From CAZSAK01 sp964605155 (GTDB taxonomy: Bacteria > Pseudomonadota > Gammaproteobacteria > SZUA-140): a stretch of 64,000 nucleotides of DNA. The notes below the pieces were generated by a model that did no database searches, was not told the origin of the DNA, and was given only the letters and a program-made list of their open reading frames with translations. Position 1 is the first letter of the stretch, and the number at the start of each line of letters is the position of its first letter. Where the stretch lies: positions 15,785 to 79,784 of the forward strand of contig CAZSAK010000013.1 in NCBI GenBank assembly GCA_964605155.1. The letters run 5' to 3'. Position numbers and translations under genes: made by a program. Below are positions 8,453 to 18,800 of the stretch, in pieces.

Positions 8453-10720
8453 ATGCGATCCTTATTATTTGTAACGTTCCTGATCATTACAGCCACACCT
8501 GTATGGGCGTTTGAACCGTTCATCATCAAGGATATCAGAGTGGATGGATTGAGCAGAATATCCCTCGGGACGGTGCTGAATTACCTTCCGGTCAAGGAGG
8601 GTGACACGATGAACGAGCAACGATCCACAGAGACCCTGCGCGCCCTGTTTGAAACCGGTTTCTTCGACGATGTCAGCTTGGCCCGCGAGAATGATACCCT
8701 GGTCGTCAAGGTAGTCGAACGCCCTGCCATCTCAAAAATCGAGATAACGGGCAACAAGGACATCACCACTGAACAGCTGACTGATGCCCTTAAAAACGTT
8801 GGTCTGGCCGAAGGGCGTATTTTTGACAGATCCCTGCTTGATAAGGTTGAACGTGAGCTGGAATCGCAATATTTCAGCCAGGGCAAATACGCCGTCAAGA
8901 TCAAATCCTCCGTAACCACGCTGGACGAAGGTCGTGTTGAAATCAAGATCAATATCGCCGAAGGCAGGGTTGCAAAAATACGCAGCATCAATATTGTCGG
9001 TAACGATTCGTATACCGATGGCGAATTACTCGACAAGTTCCAGTTAAGTACGCAGTCATTTTTTTCCGACAATGACCAGTATTCCAAACAAAGACTGGCC
9101 GGAGATCTTGAAACATTACGCTCTTTTTATCTCGACAACGGGTATATCAATTTCAATATAGATTCTACCCAGGTATCGATAACTCCCGATAAGAAGGATG
9201 TTTACGTGACGATTAACATTACCGAAGGCGACAAGTTTACTGTCAGCGACGTCAAGCTCACCGGTGAGTTAATCGTACCCGAAGAAGAGCTTTTCAAGCT
9301 TATAACGATCCATGGCGGTGACGTATTTTCACGCAAGGCGACGACAGAAAGTTCTGCGGCGATTGGTGAACGGCTGGGAAAAGAAGGATATGCGTTTTCC
9401 AATGTGAATACCATTCCTGATATTGATAGTGAAAACAAACAGGTGTCGCTGTCGTTTTTTGTCGATCCCGGAAAAAGGACTTATATACACAGGATAAACA
9501 TTACAGGAAACAGCAAGACAAGTGACGAAGTCATCAGGCGCGAGATTCGTCAAATGGAAGGTGGTTGGATATCAACCGACCAGGTAAGCCGATCGAGAAT
9601 CAGATTGCAGAAACTGGGGTATTTCGAGGAGATAAACGTCGAGACTCCGCCTGTAGCTGGTACCGATGATCAGGTTGATATCAATCTGAACGTAAGTGAA
9701 AGACCTTCAGGCACGTTGATGGCGGGAATCGGGTATTCACAATCTCAGGGACTTTTGTTAAATGCGAGTGTCAGCCAGGATAACTTTTTAGGCAGTGGCA
9801 AGCGCATCACCGCTACGATCAATAACAGTGATGTAAATACAGTTTACAGTTTTGCGTATACCAATCCATATTATACGTTAAATGGGATCAGTCGGGGGTT
9901 CCGGGTATTCAGCAGGAAAACGGACGCCGGCCAGGCCAACGTCGCAGATTATACCAGCGATGTGTACGGCACAAGTGTTAACTATGGATTTCCGATCAGT
10001 GAATATAATACTGCGTCCCTCTCGATCGGGTATGAGAACACGCAATTACATACGACTGCAAGCACACCACAATCCTATATAGATTTTATCAACGCAAATA
10101 CCGATCAATTTGATATAATCAGGCTCGAATCCGGCTGGTCACATGATTCGCGTAATCGCGCACTGTTTGCGGACCGCGGGTTATACAGCAGTCTGAACGG
10201 CGAGGCGGCCCTTCCCGGGAGCGGCCTGGAATTCTACAAAATAAATTTGCGTGCCCTGGGATACAAGCCCATAACGCAAAAGTTGATTCTGATGCTAAAG
10301 GGTGAAATCGGATATGGGGACAGTTATTCCGACACCACGGAGTTACCGTTCTTTGAACGCTACTATGCTGGGGGAAGTAATTCGGTCCGGGGTTTCAGAA
10401 GCAATTCATTGGGTCCACGCACGAATACTCTCGCCGAAGGCGGGGCATTTAAGACAGTGGGCAACGCAGAAGTGATTTTTCCGGTGCCTTTTTCAGAGGA
10501 TAATAAATCGTTACGATTAAGTGCATTCTTTGATATCGGTAATGTGTTTGCAAATATCGATGATTTTGACTCAGGCGAACTGAGGTATTCGACGGGATTG
10601 TCGGCAATCTGGATCACTCCGATCGCACCCTTGACCTTCAGCTTCGCATGGCCGTTGAATGATCGTAAAGGCGACGAAACGGAGAGATTCCAGTTTACCT
10701 TGGGGTCATTTTTCTTTTAG
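8453..10720 (+). CDS. bamA: Outer-membrane protein assembly factor BamA
   Basis: Central insertase for beta-barrel outer-membrane proteins. The ATG at 8453 is chosen because a clear signal peptide follows (MRSLLFVTFLIITATPVWA, then FEPF); an upstream in-frame start at 8372 lies inside rseP and would spoil it. 755 residues. Five POTRA repeats occupy about 20-420, the first opening with FIIKDIRVDGLSRIS. The barrel ends in a C-terminal aromatic (GSFFF). The conserved VRGF loop 6 motif is visible in SNSVRGFRSNSLGP. Confidence 0.97.
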   Translation: MRSLLFVTFLIITATPVWAFEPFIIKDIRVDGLSRISLGTVLNYLPVKEGDTMNEQRSTETLRALFETGFFDDVSLARENDTLVVKVVERPAISKIEITGNKDITTEQLTDALKNVGLAEGRIFDRSLLDKVERELESQYFSQGKYAVKIKSSVTTLDEGRVEIKINIAEGRVAKIRSINIVGNDSYTDGELLDKFQLSTQSFFSDNDQYSKQRLAGDLETLRSFYLDNGYINFNIDSTQVSITPDKKDVYVTINITEGDKFTVSDVKLTGELIVPEEELFKLITIHGGDVFSRKATTESSAAIGERLGKEGYAFSNVNTIPDIDSENKQVSLSFFVDPGKRTYIHRINITGNSKTSDEVIRREIRQMEGGWISTDQVSRSRIRLQKLGYFEEINVETPPVAGTDDQVDINLNVSERPSGTLMAGIGYSQSQGLLLNASVSQDNFLGSGKRITATINNSDVNTVYSFAYTNPYYTLNGISRGFRVFSRKTDAGQANVADYTSDVYGTSVNYGFPISEYNTASLSIGYENTQLHTTASTPQSYIDFINANTDQFDIIRLESGWSHDSRNRALFADRGLYSSLNGEAALPGSGLEFYKINLRALGYKPITQKLILMLKGEIGYGDSYSDTTELPFFERYYAGGSNSVRGFRSNSLGPRTNTLAEGGAFKTVGNAEVIFPVPFSEDNKSLRLSAFFDIGNVFANIDDFDSGELRYSTGLSAIWITPIAPLTFSFAWPLNDRKGDETERFQFTLGSFFF

Positions 10721-10776
10721 GGTGACATGGAATAAAATAATCTTGCCCGGTTGGCGAGCAAGGAGTCGAGTTCAAG

Positions 10777-11313
10777 ATGAAATATATACATATTATAATC
10801 TCAATTCTTATATTAACGCTTCAGTTAACATCCGCACACGCTGCGGAAATTAAACTGGGTTATGTGGATGCATCAAGACTGCTCGAAGAAGCGCCGCAAG
10901 CCAGTGCTGCTTCAAATGCGCTGAAGGAGGAATTCGCATCACGGGAAAACGATCTTATCGAAGCCCAGCAGGATTTGAAGAAAATGGAGGACAAGCTTGC
11001 GCGTGACAGCGTGATTATGAGCGAATCCGAACAGAAAAAACTCGAGCTGGATATCCTGTCCCGCAAAAGGGAACTAAGAAGAAAACAGGATGAATTGAAG
11101 GAAGACTTCAATATGCGTCGTAATGACGAGATTGCAAATCTGCAGAAGCTGATCAAGCAGGCAATCGAGGATGTCGGTAAAGATGGAAATTTTGATCTGA
11201 TTTTCTATGAAGGCATATCATTTGCAAATCCGAAGCTCGATATCACGAACGAAGTGTTGAATCGTCTTGGAGCGGAGACCAAAGAGTCATTGGAGAAGCC
11301 ACCGCCAAAATAA
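10777..11313 (+). CDS. skp: Periplasmic chaperone Skp/OmpH family
   Basis: Holds unfolded outer-membrane proteins on the way to BamA. 178 residues with a signal peptide of about 22 residues ending TSAHA and a mature start AEIKLGYVDASRLLEEAP. The middle (about 50-130) is strongly charged and helical, forming the coiled-coil tentacles of the Skp trimer. It sits 56 bases after bamA and before lpxD, the usual order. E. coli Skp is 161 residues. Confidence 0.93.
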   Translation: MKYIHIIISILILTLQLTSAHAAEIKLGYVDASRLLEEAPQASAASNALKEEFASRENDLIEAQQDLKKMEDKLARDSVIMSESEQKKLELDILSRKRELRRKQDELKEDFNMRRNDEIANLQKLIKQAIEDVGKDGNFDLIFYEGISFANPKLDITNEVLNRLGAETKESLEKPPPK

Positions 11314-11449
11314 TATGACCACCTCGATTTTGCCAGATTCTGTAATGAATAGTTTTTTATGCAGCAGATAATCTATTGCCGGGGAGGTCAATCGTTGCCA
11401 GGTACGAGCGGTAAAACTGATCACCACTGTAAAAGACACAGGCTGTAAA

Positions 11450-12481
11450 GTGGCGCTGACGCTTGGCGATCTTGCAGAACAAATCGGGGGAGAGATATCC
11501 GGTGACAGAGACTGCGTAATAAAGGGTATAGCTGCGCTCAAATCGGCAAAGCCAGGTGATATTACCTTTCTCGCCGATGCCCGTTTTTCGAAATATTTAT
11601 CTACAACAGCTGCATCCGCAGTCATTCTCAGAAAGCAGGACAGGGACAACTGCCCGGTGAACGCCATCATGGTGGAAGATCCCTATGTCGCGTATGCCTA
11701 TGCAGCACAGATCCTTTATCCTCCTGCCGCTTTCGCCTCCGGTATCCATCCAAGTGCAGATATAGACAAAACTGCATCAGTCGACGTGACTGCCTGGATC
11801 GGCCCGCATGTGACCATCGGTGCAAATTGCCTTATCGGTCCGCATGTCAGCATAGCACCGGGCTGTGTACTGGAAAATGATATACAGGTAGGCGAAGGTA
11901 GCAGGCTGGGACCCTCTGTCGTTATTTATACCGGAACCCGGATTGGCAAAAGGGCTATATTACATGCCGGAGTGGTTATCGGCTGTGACGGTTTCGGGTT
12001 TGCCAACGACCAGGGCAAGTGGATAAAGATACCGCAGATCGGGGGCGTATTGATCGGTGACGATGTTGAGGTGGGAGCCAATACAACGATCGATCGCGGC
12101 GCGATCGATGATACCGTTGTGGAAGACGGCGTGAAATTGGATAATCAGATCCAGATCGCACACAATGTTCGTATCGGTGAGCATACTGCCATCGCTGCGT
12201 GTACCGGCATTGCTGGTAGCACCACAATCGGCAAGCGGTGTGCAATCGGTGGCGGTGTGGGTATCATAGGACACCTGACTATAACAGATGATGTACATAT
12301 CACCGGCACAACTTTTGTATCAAAATCGATATTACATTCAGGCGTGTATTCATCGGGTACACCTATGGAAACAAATCAGCAATGGCGCAGGAATCAGGCG
12401 CGAATGAAACAGCTGGATGAAATGGCGCGTAGATTAAGAGACCTTGAAAAGTTCGTGGACGGCAAGTTAAATAATCATTAG
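11450..12481 (+). CDS. lpxD: UDP-3-O-(3-hydroxyacyl)glucosamine N-acyltransferase
   Basis: Third step of lipid A synthesis: adds the N-linked 3-hydroxyacyl chain from acyl-ACP. 343 residues (E. coli 341). The N-terminal uridine-binding domain has GDITFLADARFSKYL. A long left-handed beta-helix of hexapeptide repeats spans about 100-310. The catalytic His region reads IQIAHNVRIGEHT, and GCDGFGFA is also conserved. The start is a GTG at 11450 with a weak ribosome-binding site, so the exact start is less certain than the gene. 136 bases separate it from skp. Confidence 0.95.
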   Translation: MALTLGDLAEQIGGEISGDRDCVIKGIAALKSAKPGDITFLADARFSKYLSTTAASAVILRKQDRDNCPVNAIMVEDPYVAYAYAAQILYPPAAFASGIHPSADIDKTASVDVTAWIGPHVTIGANCLIGPHVSIAPGCVLENDIQVGEGSRLGPSVVIYTGTRIGKRAILHAGVVIGCDGFGFANDQGKWIKIPQIGGVLIGDDVEVGANTTIDRGAIDDTVVEDGVKLDNQIQIAHNVRIGEHTAIAACTGIAGSTTIGKRCAIGGGVGIIGHLTITDDVHITGTTFVSKSILHSGVYSSGTPMETNQQWRRNQARMKQLDEMARRLRDLEKFVDGKLNNH

Positions 12482-12545
12482 TCAAGCTGTTGGTAATATC
12501 AGTTAATGATATCATTTCGTCAAATAAACCAAAGAGTTGAATCAC

Positions 12546-13022
12546 ATGGCGGACAAGGGAACTGAAAAAGGTACTATCGTGCACGGAATGGATATCCATG
12601 ATGTCCTTAAACACCTGCCACATCGCTATCCATTCTTATTAATAGATCGTGTGCTGGAATGCATTCCCGGAAAGTCATTGATCGCACTAAAGAACGTTTC
12701 TTATAACGAACCGTTTTTCACCGGTCATTTTCCACAACGGCCGGTGATGCCGGGTGTGTTGATCCTTGAAGCGCTTGCGCAGGCGACGGGTATACTTGCC
12801 TTCAGGAGTACCGAATCTGTACCGAGTGACGGTGCACTGTATTACCTTGTAGGTATCGATAATGGACGGTTTAAACAGCCTGTTGAGCCCGGTGATCAGT
12901 TGATTCTGGAAGTCGAGTTGTCGCGAAATGTTCGCAATATATGGAAGTTCTCCACGGAAGCGCGCGTTGGCAATGAGGTAGTAGCCAGTGCTGACGTGAT
13001 GTGCGCTTCCAAGGAGGTCTAA
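12546..13022 (+). CDS. fabZ: 3-hydroxyacyl-[ACP] dehydratase FabZ
   Basis: Dehydrates 3-hydroxyacyl-ACP in fatty-acid synthesis and competes with LpxA/LpxD for the same substrate. From the ATG at 12546 it has 158 residues, with AAGAG 9 bases upstream; a TTG at 12537 is a less likely start. It shows HRYPFLLIDRVLE and the catalytic His and Glu in TGHFPQRPVMPGVLILEALAQ (H61, E75). A 12-bp palindrome AATGATATCATT (12505-12516) lies before the gene. The stop is only two bases before the lpxA start. Confidence 0.96.
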   Translation: MADKGTEKGTIVHGMDIHDVLKHLPHRYPFLLIDRVLECIPGKSLIALKNVSYNEPFFTGHFPQRPVMPGVLILEALAQATGILAFRSTESVPSDGALYYLVGIDNGRFKQPVEPGDQLILEVELSRNVRNIWKFSTEARVGNEVVASADVMCASKEV

Positions 13023-13027
13023 CATTG
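13011..13027 (+). promoter_or_regulatory. Strong Shine-Dalgarno deciding a TTG start for lpxA
   Basis: AAGGAGG at 13011-13017 lies inside the end of fabZ and 7 bases before TTG (13025-13027). No ATG or GTG gives a better fit: the in-frame GTG at 13001 lies before this site. A strong ribosome-binding site joined to a weak start codon, in a coupled gene pair, may set the LpxA level relative to FabZ. Confidence 0.8.
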
Positions 13028-13795
13028 ATTGATGAGCGTGCTGTTATCGATCCATCGGCACGCCTATCCGATAACGTCACTGTCGGTCCCTATAGCGTCA
13101 TCGGTTCAGACGTGGAAATCAATGCAGGCACCTGGATAGGACCTCACGTAGTCATACAGGGGCCAACGCGGATAGGGCGGGACAACAGGATTTTTCAGTT
13201 TGCCTCTATCGGTGATATCCCGCAGGACAAAAAATATGCGGGGGAATGGACACTGCTGGAAATTGGTGACCGAAACGTTTTCAGGGAATATTGCACGATC
13301 AATCGCGGTACGGTACAGGGTGGTGGTGTTACTCGCGTGGGTGATGACAACTGGGTCATGGTAGGTGTCCATATCGCGCATGATTGCATCATTGGTAACC
13401 AGACTATATTTGCCAATAATGCCTCACTTGCCGGCCATGTCAGCATCGGTGATTATGCGATCCTTGGAGGTTTTACCCTTGTCCATCAGTTTTGTACGCT
13501 TGGTGCCCACTGTTTTACAGCCATGGGCAGTGTAATTCCCAAGGATGTACCTCCCTATATACTTGTATCCGGGCACATGGCGAAGCCATACGGCCTCAAT
13601 GTTGAAGGTTTGAAAAGACGCGGCTTCAGCACGGACACGATCACCAACCTGCGACGTGCCTACAAGATCCTGTATAAATCGGGTCTGCCTGTCAAGCAGG
13701 CTGTCGAGCAGATATCGGCAATGTCAACGGAATGTCCGGATGTCGCCGACCTTGCGGCGTTTGTCGAGGAATCCACTCGCGGCATTATTCGATGA
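13025..13795 (+). CDS. lpxA: Acyl-[ACP]--UDP-N-acetylglucosamine O-acyltransferase
   Basis: First step of lipid A synthesis. Starting at TTG 13025 the protein begins (M)IDERAVIDPSA, aligning with E. coli LpxA, and has 256 residues (E. coli 262). The beta-helix repeats, RGTVQGGG, the catalytic His in HIAHDC (H119, equal to E. coli H125) and the C-terminal EGLKRRGFS helix domain are all present. Counting from the catalytic His, the residue matching E. coli Gly173, the acyl-chain ruler, is Met167 (segment FTAMGSV). In Pseudomonas aeruginosa LpxA a Met at this place gives C10 specificity, so 3-hydroxydecanoyl transfer is predicted. Confidence 0.96.
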   Translation: MIDERAVIDPSARLSDNVTVGPYSVIGSDVEINAGTWIGPHVVIQGPTRIGRDNRIFQFASIGDIPQDKKYAGEWTLLEIGDRNVFREYCTINRGTVQGGGVTRVGDDNWVMVGVHIAHDCIIGNQTIFANNASLAGHVSIGDYAILGGFTLVHQFCTLGAHCFTAMGSVIPKDVPPYILVSGHMAKPYGLNVEGLKRRGFSTDTITNLRRAYKILYKSGLPVKQAVEQISAMSTECPDVADLAAFVEESTRGIIR

Positions 13796-13898
13796 CCCGG
13801 TATATCGGGCCTGTTCTACCGGCCATCCTGATCAGTCAATTCCCTGTTTTGACACTGAGCGCTGAACGACCACATGACCAGGCACAGCGATATCCGGG

Positions 13899-15035
13899 AT
13901 GTTGCGGATAGGTCTTGTAGCGGGCGAGGCCTCGGGAGATCTGCTGGGGGCAGGCCTGATACAGGCTATCAAGGCACGTAATCCCGACGCTGTATTCGAA
14001 GGAATCGCCGGCCCGCGTATGGTCGAGCAAGGTTGCACTGCGCTATTCCCAGCTGAAAAACTCGCTGTAATGGGGATCGTCGAAGTGTTGCGACACTATC
14101 TTGAGCTGAGGCGTATTCGTTCGCAACTGATCCGGCACTTTATCAGCGACCCGCCTGATATATTCATTGGGATCGATTCCCCCGATTTTAATCTCGGTCT
14201 GGAAACCAGATTGAAGGCGGCGGGCATACCTACGGTCCATTATGTCAGTCCTTCGGTGTGGGCATGGCGCGAGTATCGCGTGCGCAAGATCCACAAGGCG
14301 GTTGACCTGATACTGACATTGTTTCCTTTCGAAGAGGAGTTTTATTGTAAATATCAGATACCGGCGAGGTTTGTCGGCCACCCGCTGGCTGATCTCATTC
14401 CGCTCAATAATGACGCCCATGAAGCGCGCAGAGATTTGGGATTACCCGAGGACGGGGTCATCGTGGCACTGCTGCCAGGCAGTCGCACCACGGAGCTTCA
14501 GCAGCTCGCAGCTTTATTTGTCAAAACAGCTGCCTGGTGTCATGAGCGACGACCACAATTGTTCTTTGTGGCGCCGTTTGTCAATACACAAACCCGTGAA
14601 ATATTCCAACAGGCTGTTACGCAACATGCGTCCGGGTTACCCGTGACACTGGTTGATGGCAAATCACGACAGGTCATGATGGCGGCCGATATCGTATTAC
14701 TGGCGAGCGGCACCGCGACACTGGAGGCGTTGCTGTTGAAGCGACCGATGGTGGTTGCCTACCGTCTGGCACCGTTGAGTTACTGGATAGTGACACGATT
14801 ATTGACAATCAGGCAATATGCCCTGCCCAACCTGTTGGCGGGTACGACATTGGTGCCTGAATTCATCCAGGACCGGGCGACAAAGGAGAATCTTGGCGGC
14901 GCAATACTGGAATATCTGGATAATCCCGCGTCGGTGGCTGAATTGACGCGGCAATTCGAGATTATCCATCGCATGTTACGGCGGCAAGCAAGTGACAACG
15001 CGGCGCAGTCCGTGTTGGCGTTGATCGACCGGTGA
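13899..15035 (+). CDS. lpxB: Lipid-A-disaccharide synthase
   Basis: GT19 enzyme joining UDP-2,3-diacylglucosamine and lipid X into the lipid A disaccharide. 378 residues (E. coli 382). Visible signatures are GLVAGEASGDLLGAGL at the start, VHYVSPSVWAWREYR in the middle, VGHPLAD, and LLPGSRTTEL in the UDP-binding half. The gene is 103 bases from lpxA, a longer gap than usual, and the ribosome-binding site is weak. Confidence 0.96.
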   Translation: MLRIGLVAGEASGDLLGAGLIQAIKARNPDAVFEGIAGPRMVEQGCTALFPAEKLAVMGIVEVLRHYLELRRIRSQLIRHFISDPPDIFIGIDSPDFNLGLETRLKAAGIPTVHYVSPSVWAWREYRVRKIHKAVDLILTLFPFEEEFYCKYQIPARFVGHPLADLIPLNNDAHEARRDLGLPEDGVIVALLPGSRTTELQQLAALFVKTAAWCHERRPQLFFVAPFVNTQTREIFQQAVTQHASGLPVTLVDGKSRQVMMAADIVLLASGTATLEALLLKRPMVVAYRLAPLSYWIVTRLLTIRQYALPNLLAGTTLVPEFIQDRATKENLGGAILEYLDNPASVAELTRQFEIIHRMLRRQASDNAAQSVLALIDR

Positions 15036-15092
15036 TGATATCTTGTTTCCAGCCAAAGCTCCTGCAAATAACTATGATTATGAAGTCGCATC

Positions 15093-15707
15093 ATGTCCGG
15101 GGTTGATCGTTCACTGGTTGCGGGGGTCGACGAGGCGGGGCGTGGGCCCCTGGCGGGACCCGTCATCGCCGCCGCGGTGATCCTGGATCCGGATGTCTCC
15201 ATTGACGGTATCACGGATTCCAAGCTGCTTCCGGAAGCGATGCGCAACAGACTGGAACTGGAGATCAAAAGCCGCGCCCTGGCGTGGGCAATCGGCAGGG
15301 CGGACGTCGAGGAGATCGATAACCTGAATATACTGCAGGCGACCATGTTGGCCATGCGGCGCGCGGTACAGACATTGACGATACGACCCCGATTGGCGTT
15401 GATCGATGGAAATCGCTGCCCAGACCTCGATGATTGCAAGTCCGAGGCGATAATTAAGGGTGATCAATCAGTTACCGCAATAGGCGCAGCCTCCATCCTG
15501 GCCAAGGTGGCGCGGGACAGGGAAATGGTGCAGTTGGATTCACGCTACCCCGGCTATGGATTCGCCCGTCACAAGGGGTACTCGACCCGGGCGCATATCG
15601 ATGCCCTGAACAGGCTGGGGGCCTGCCCCGCCCACCGAAGAAGCTATGAGCCGGTGCGTATCATCTTGTCCGGCACGCTTATTTCATGCGGGCCGGAGGC
15701 ACAATAA
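15093..15707 (+). CDS. rnhB: Ribonuclease HII
   Basis: Cuts RNA in RNA:DNA hybrids and single ribonucleotides in DNA. 204 residues. The metal-binding acids are in VAGVDEAGRGPLAGP (D13, E14), LIDGNRCP and the ASILAKVARDREM segment. It lies between lpxB and dnaE as in most Gammaproteobacteria. Confidence 0.96.
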   Translation: MSGVDRSLVAGVDEAGRGPLAGPVIAAAVILDPDVSIDGITDSKLLPEAMRNRLELEIKSRALAWAIGRADVEEIDNLNILQATMLAMRRAVQTLTIRPRLALIDGNRCPDLDDCKSEAIIKGDQSVTAIGAASILAKVARDREMVQLDSRYPGYGFARHKGYSTRAHIDALNRLGACPAHRRSYEPVRIILSGTLISCGPEAQ

Positions 15708-15825
15708 CGCCGGTGCATGTTTACCCAAGTACTATGAATTCATTGCTGTTCGGCACATATTCAGATCATGATTTCAAATAAATCGACAACTCGCGACCGG
15801 CATTCGCCTCCGTTAAAATAGTGTA

Positions 15826-18800
15826 ATGTCAAATTCCTTTGTTCATCTTCACCTGCACAGTGAATATTCCCTGGTCGACAGTTGTGTCCGCATACCCGCC
15901 TTGATTGATACAGTAGCCGGATCGGGCATGCCGGCTGTCGCAGTGACGGATCAGAGCAACATGTTTGCCATGGTCAAGTTCTACCGGAGCGCACTGCGAC
16001 GGGGAATCAAACCGATCGTGGGCGTCGATCTATGGGTTCTGAACGACCTCGAACATAACCGGCCTGGACGCCTGATCCTGTTATGTCAGAACCGACAGGG
16101 TTATCTGAATCTGACGCGTCTGGTGTCACGCAGTTATATCGAAGGGCAGCAACGCGGTACCCCGGTTGTGAACAGGGATTGGTTCGAGGGGGCCAGTGAG
16201 GGCCTGATCGCACTGTCCGGTGGACATGAAGGGGATATCGGCCAGGCCTTGATGGCGGATAACAAGGACCAGGCACAGGCGTTATTGCAACACTGGCAAG
16301 CGCTTTTCCCGGACCGCTTTTATATCGAATTGCAGCGTACTGGTCATGAGCAGGAAGACATCTATTTGCCGCTCGCGCTGCAATTGGCCACAGAAGCCGA
16401 TGTACCGGTTGTGGCGACGAATAACGTCAGATTTCTGGTCTCTGATGACTTCGGTGCCCACGAAAGCAGGGTCTGTATCCATGACGGCCGCACGCTTGAA
16501 GACCCCCGCAGGTCGCGTTTGTATACCGAGCAACAATATCTGCGCACACCGGAGGAAATGACTCGACTGTTTGCAGATATCCCCGAGGCACTCACCAACA
16601 CTGTTGAAATAGCGAAGCGCTGCAATCTGCAACTGAGTCTGGGTAAGAATGTGCTGCCTGATTTTCCGGTTCCCAAGGGACAGACCATCGAGTCCTATTT
16701 CCGTGAACAGGCCCGGGAAGGACTCAAGGCACGCCTGAGGGCAACGTTTAACGGGGTATCCAGCCAGGAGCAAGAGCAGATCGGCCACTACGAAACACGA
16801 CTGGCCCATGAACTGGATGTGATCGTGAACATGGGTTATCCCGGTTATTTTCTGATCGTGGCTGATTTCATCCGCTGGGCCAAGGAAAATGACATACCCG
16901 TAGGACCCGGACGGGGTTCGGGCGCAGGCTCGCTGGTCGCATACACGCTCGGCATCACCGATCTTGATCCCATTCGTTATGATTTGCTGTTTGAACGATT
17001 CCTGAATCCCGAGCGTGTTTCACTGCCTGATTTTGACATCGATTTCTGCATGGAAGGGCGTGATCGGGTCATTGAATATGTTACCCGGCGTTACGGACGA
17101 GAGCGTGTATCACAGATCATCACCTACGGCACGATGGCGGCCAAGGCGGTGGTTCGCGACGTCGGACGAGTATTGGGACATCCGTACGGATTCGTTGATC
17201 AACTGGCCAAATTGATCCCGTTTGAACTCGGTATTACCCTCGACAAGGCGTTGGCAGATGAAGATCTGTTAAAACAGCGTTATGACGAAGAGGAAGATGT
17301 CCGCACCTTGATTGACCTTGCCCGCTCACTGGAAGGGCTGGTGCGCAATGCCGGCAGACATGCGGGCGGTGTCGTTATCGCACCTTCAGACCTGACAGAC
17401 TTTACCCCATTGTACTGCGAGCAGGGATCGTCAGGTACCGTAACGCAATTTGACAAGGACGATGTGGAGGCTATAGGTCTGGTCAAGTTCGACTTTCTCG
17501 GCCTGCGTACCCTCACCATCATCGATCATACCATCAAGGCTGTTAACAGGACACGCACAGCAACGGGTGAAGCACCACTCGACATCAATGAGATACCGCT
17601 GGATGACAAGGAGAGTTATGACCTGTTAAAGCGGTGTGCAACGACCGCTGTATTCCAGCTGGAATCCCGTGGTATGAAGGAACTCATCAAGCGCCTGCAG
17701 CCTGATTGTTTCGATGAAATCATCGCCCTGGTTGCATTGTTCCGTCCCGGTCCCTTGCAGTCAGGGATGGTGGATGATTTCATCAACCGCAAACACGGTG
17801 CACGAGTGGACTATCTTCATCCTGCCCTGGAACCGATTCTGAAACCCACCTATGGGGTCATCCTTTACCAGGAACAGGTGATGCAGATTGCGCAGGTCCT
17901 GGCCGGCTATTCACTGGGTCAGGCAGACCTGCTGCGGCGTGCGATGGGTAAGAAAAAGCCGGAGGAAATGGCCAAGCAACGGACTGTGTTTCTGGACGGT
18001 GCCAGGGAAAAGGGCATCAAGGCACATACAGCGGAGCATATCTTCAACCTGATGGACAAGTTCGCCGGCTATGGATTCAATAAGTCGCATTCCGCAGCCT
18101 ATGCATTGATCGCCTACCAGACCGCATGGCTCAAGGCGCATTATCCCGCTGCCTTTATGGCAGCCGTGTTGTCCTCTGATATGGACAATACGGACAAGGT
18201 CATGATGTTGATTGATGAGTGCCGTACGATGGGTCTTGCCATATCCCCTCCCAATATCAATACCTGTGAATATGAATTTACCGTCGGTAACGAAGCGACC
18301 ATTTTGTACGGTCTCGGTGCCATCAAGGGGGTCGGGTCTGCGGCGCTGGAAGGTATTCTGGCGCAACGTAACGAACACGGACCGTTCGAGGATCTGCTTG
18401 ATCTTTGCAGCAGGATCGATTTACGCAGGGCCAACCGCAGGGTATTGGAGGCATTGATCAAGTCGGGTGCGCTGGATGTGGTCGACAGCAACAGGGCTCG
18501 CTCCATGACGTCGCTTACGACGGTCTTGCAGATGGCCGAGCGCCATATACGTAATCTGGCCGCCGGACAGGATGATATGTTCGGCAGCAGCGGCGCACCC
18601 TCTTTGAACAGGATCCAGATGGAGGACACCCTGACGGAACCGGTGTCTGAGTGGAGTGAGCAACAACGTCTGCAGGCGGAAAAGGAGACACTGGGGCTGT
18701 ATCTGACCGGTCATCCCATTGAACGTTATACACGGGAACTTTCCCAGTTTGTGACAACCCGGATAGCTGATCTGAAACCCTCACAGGATCAGTCGGTGAT

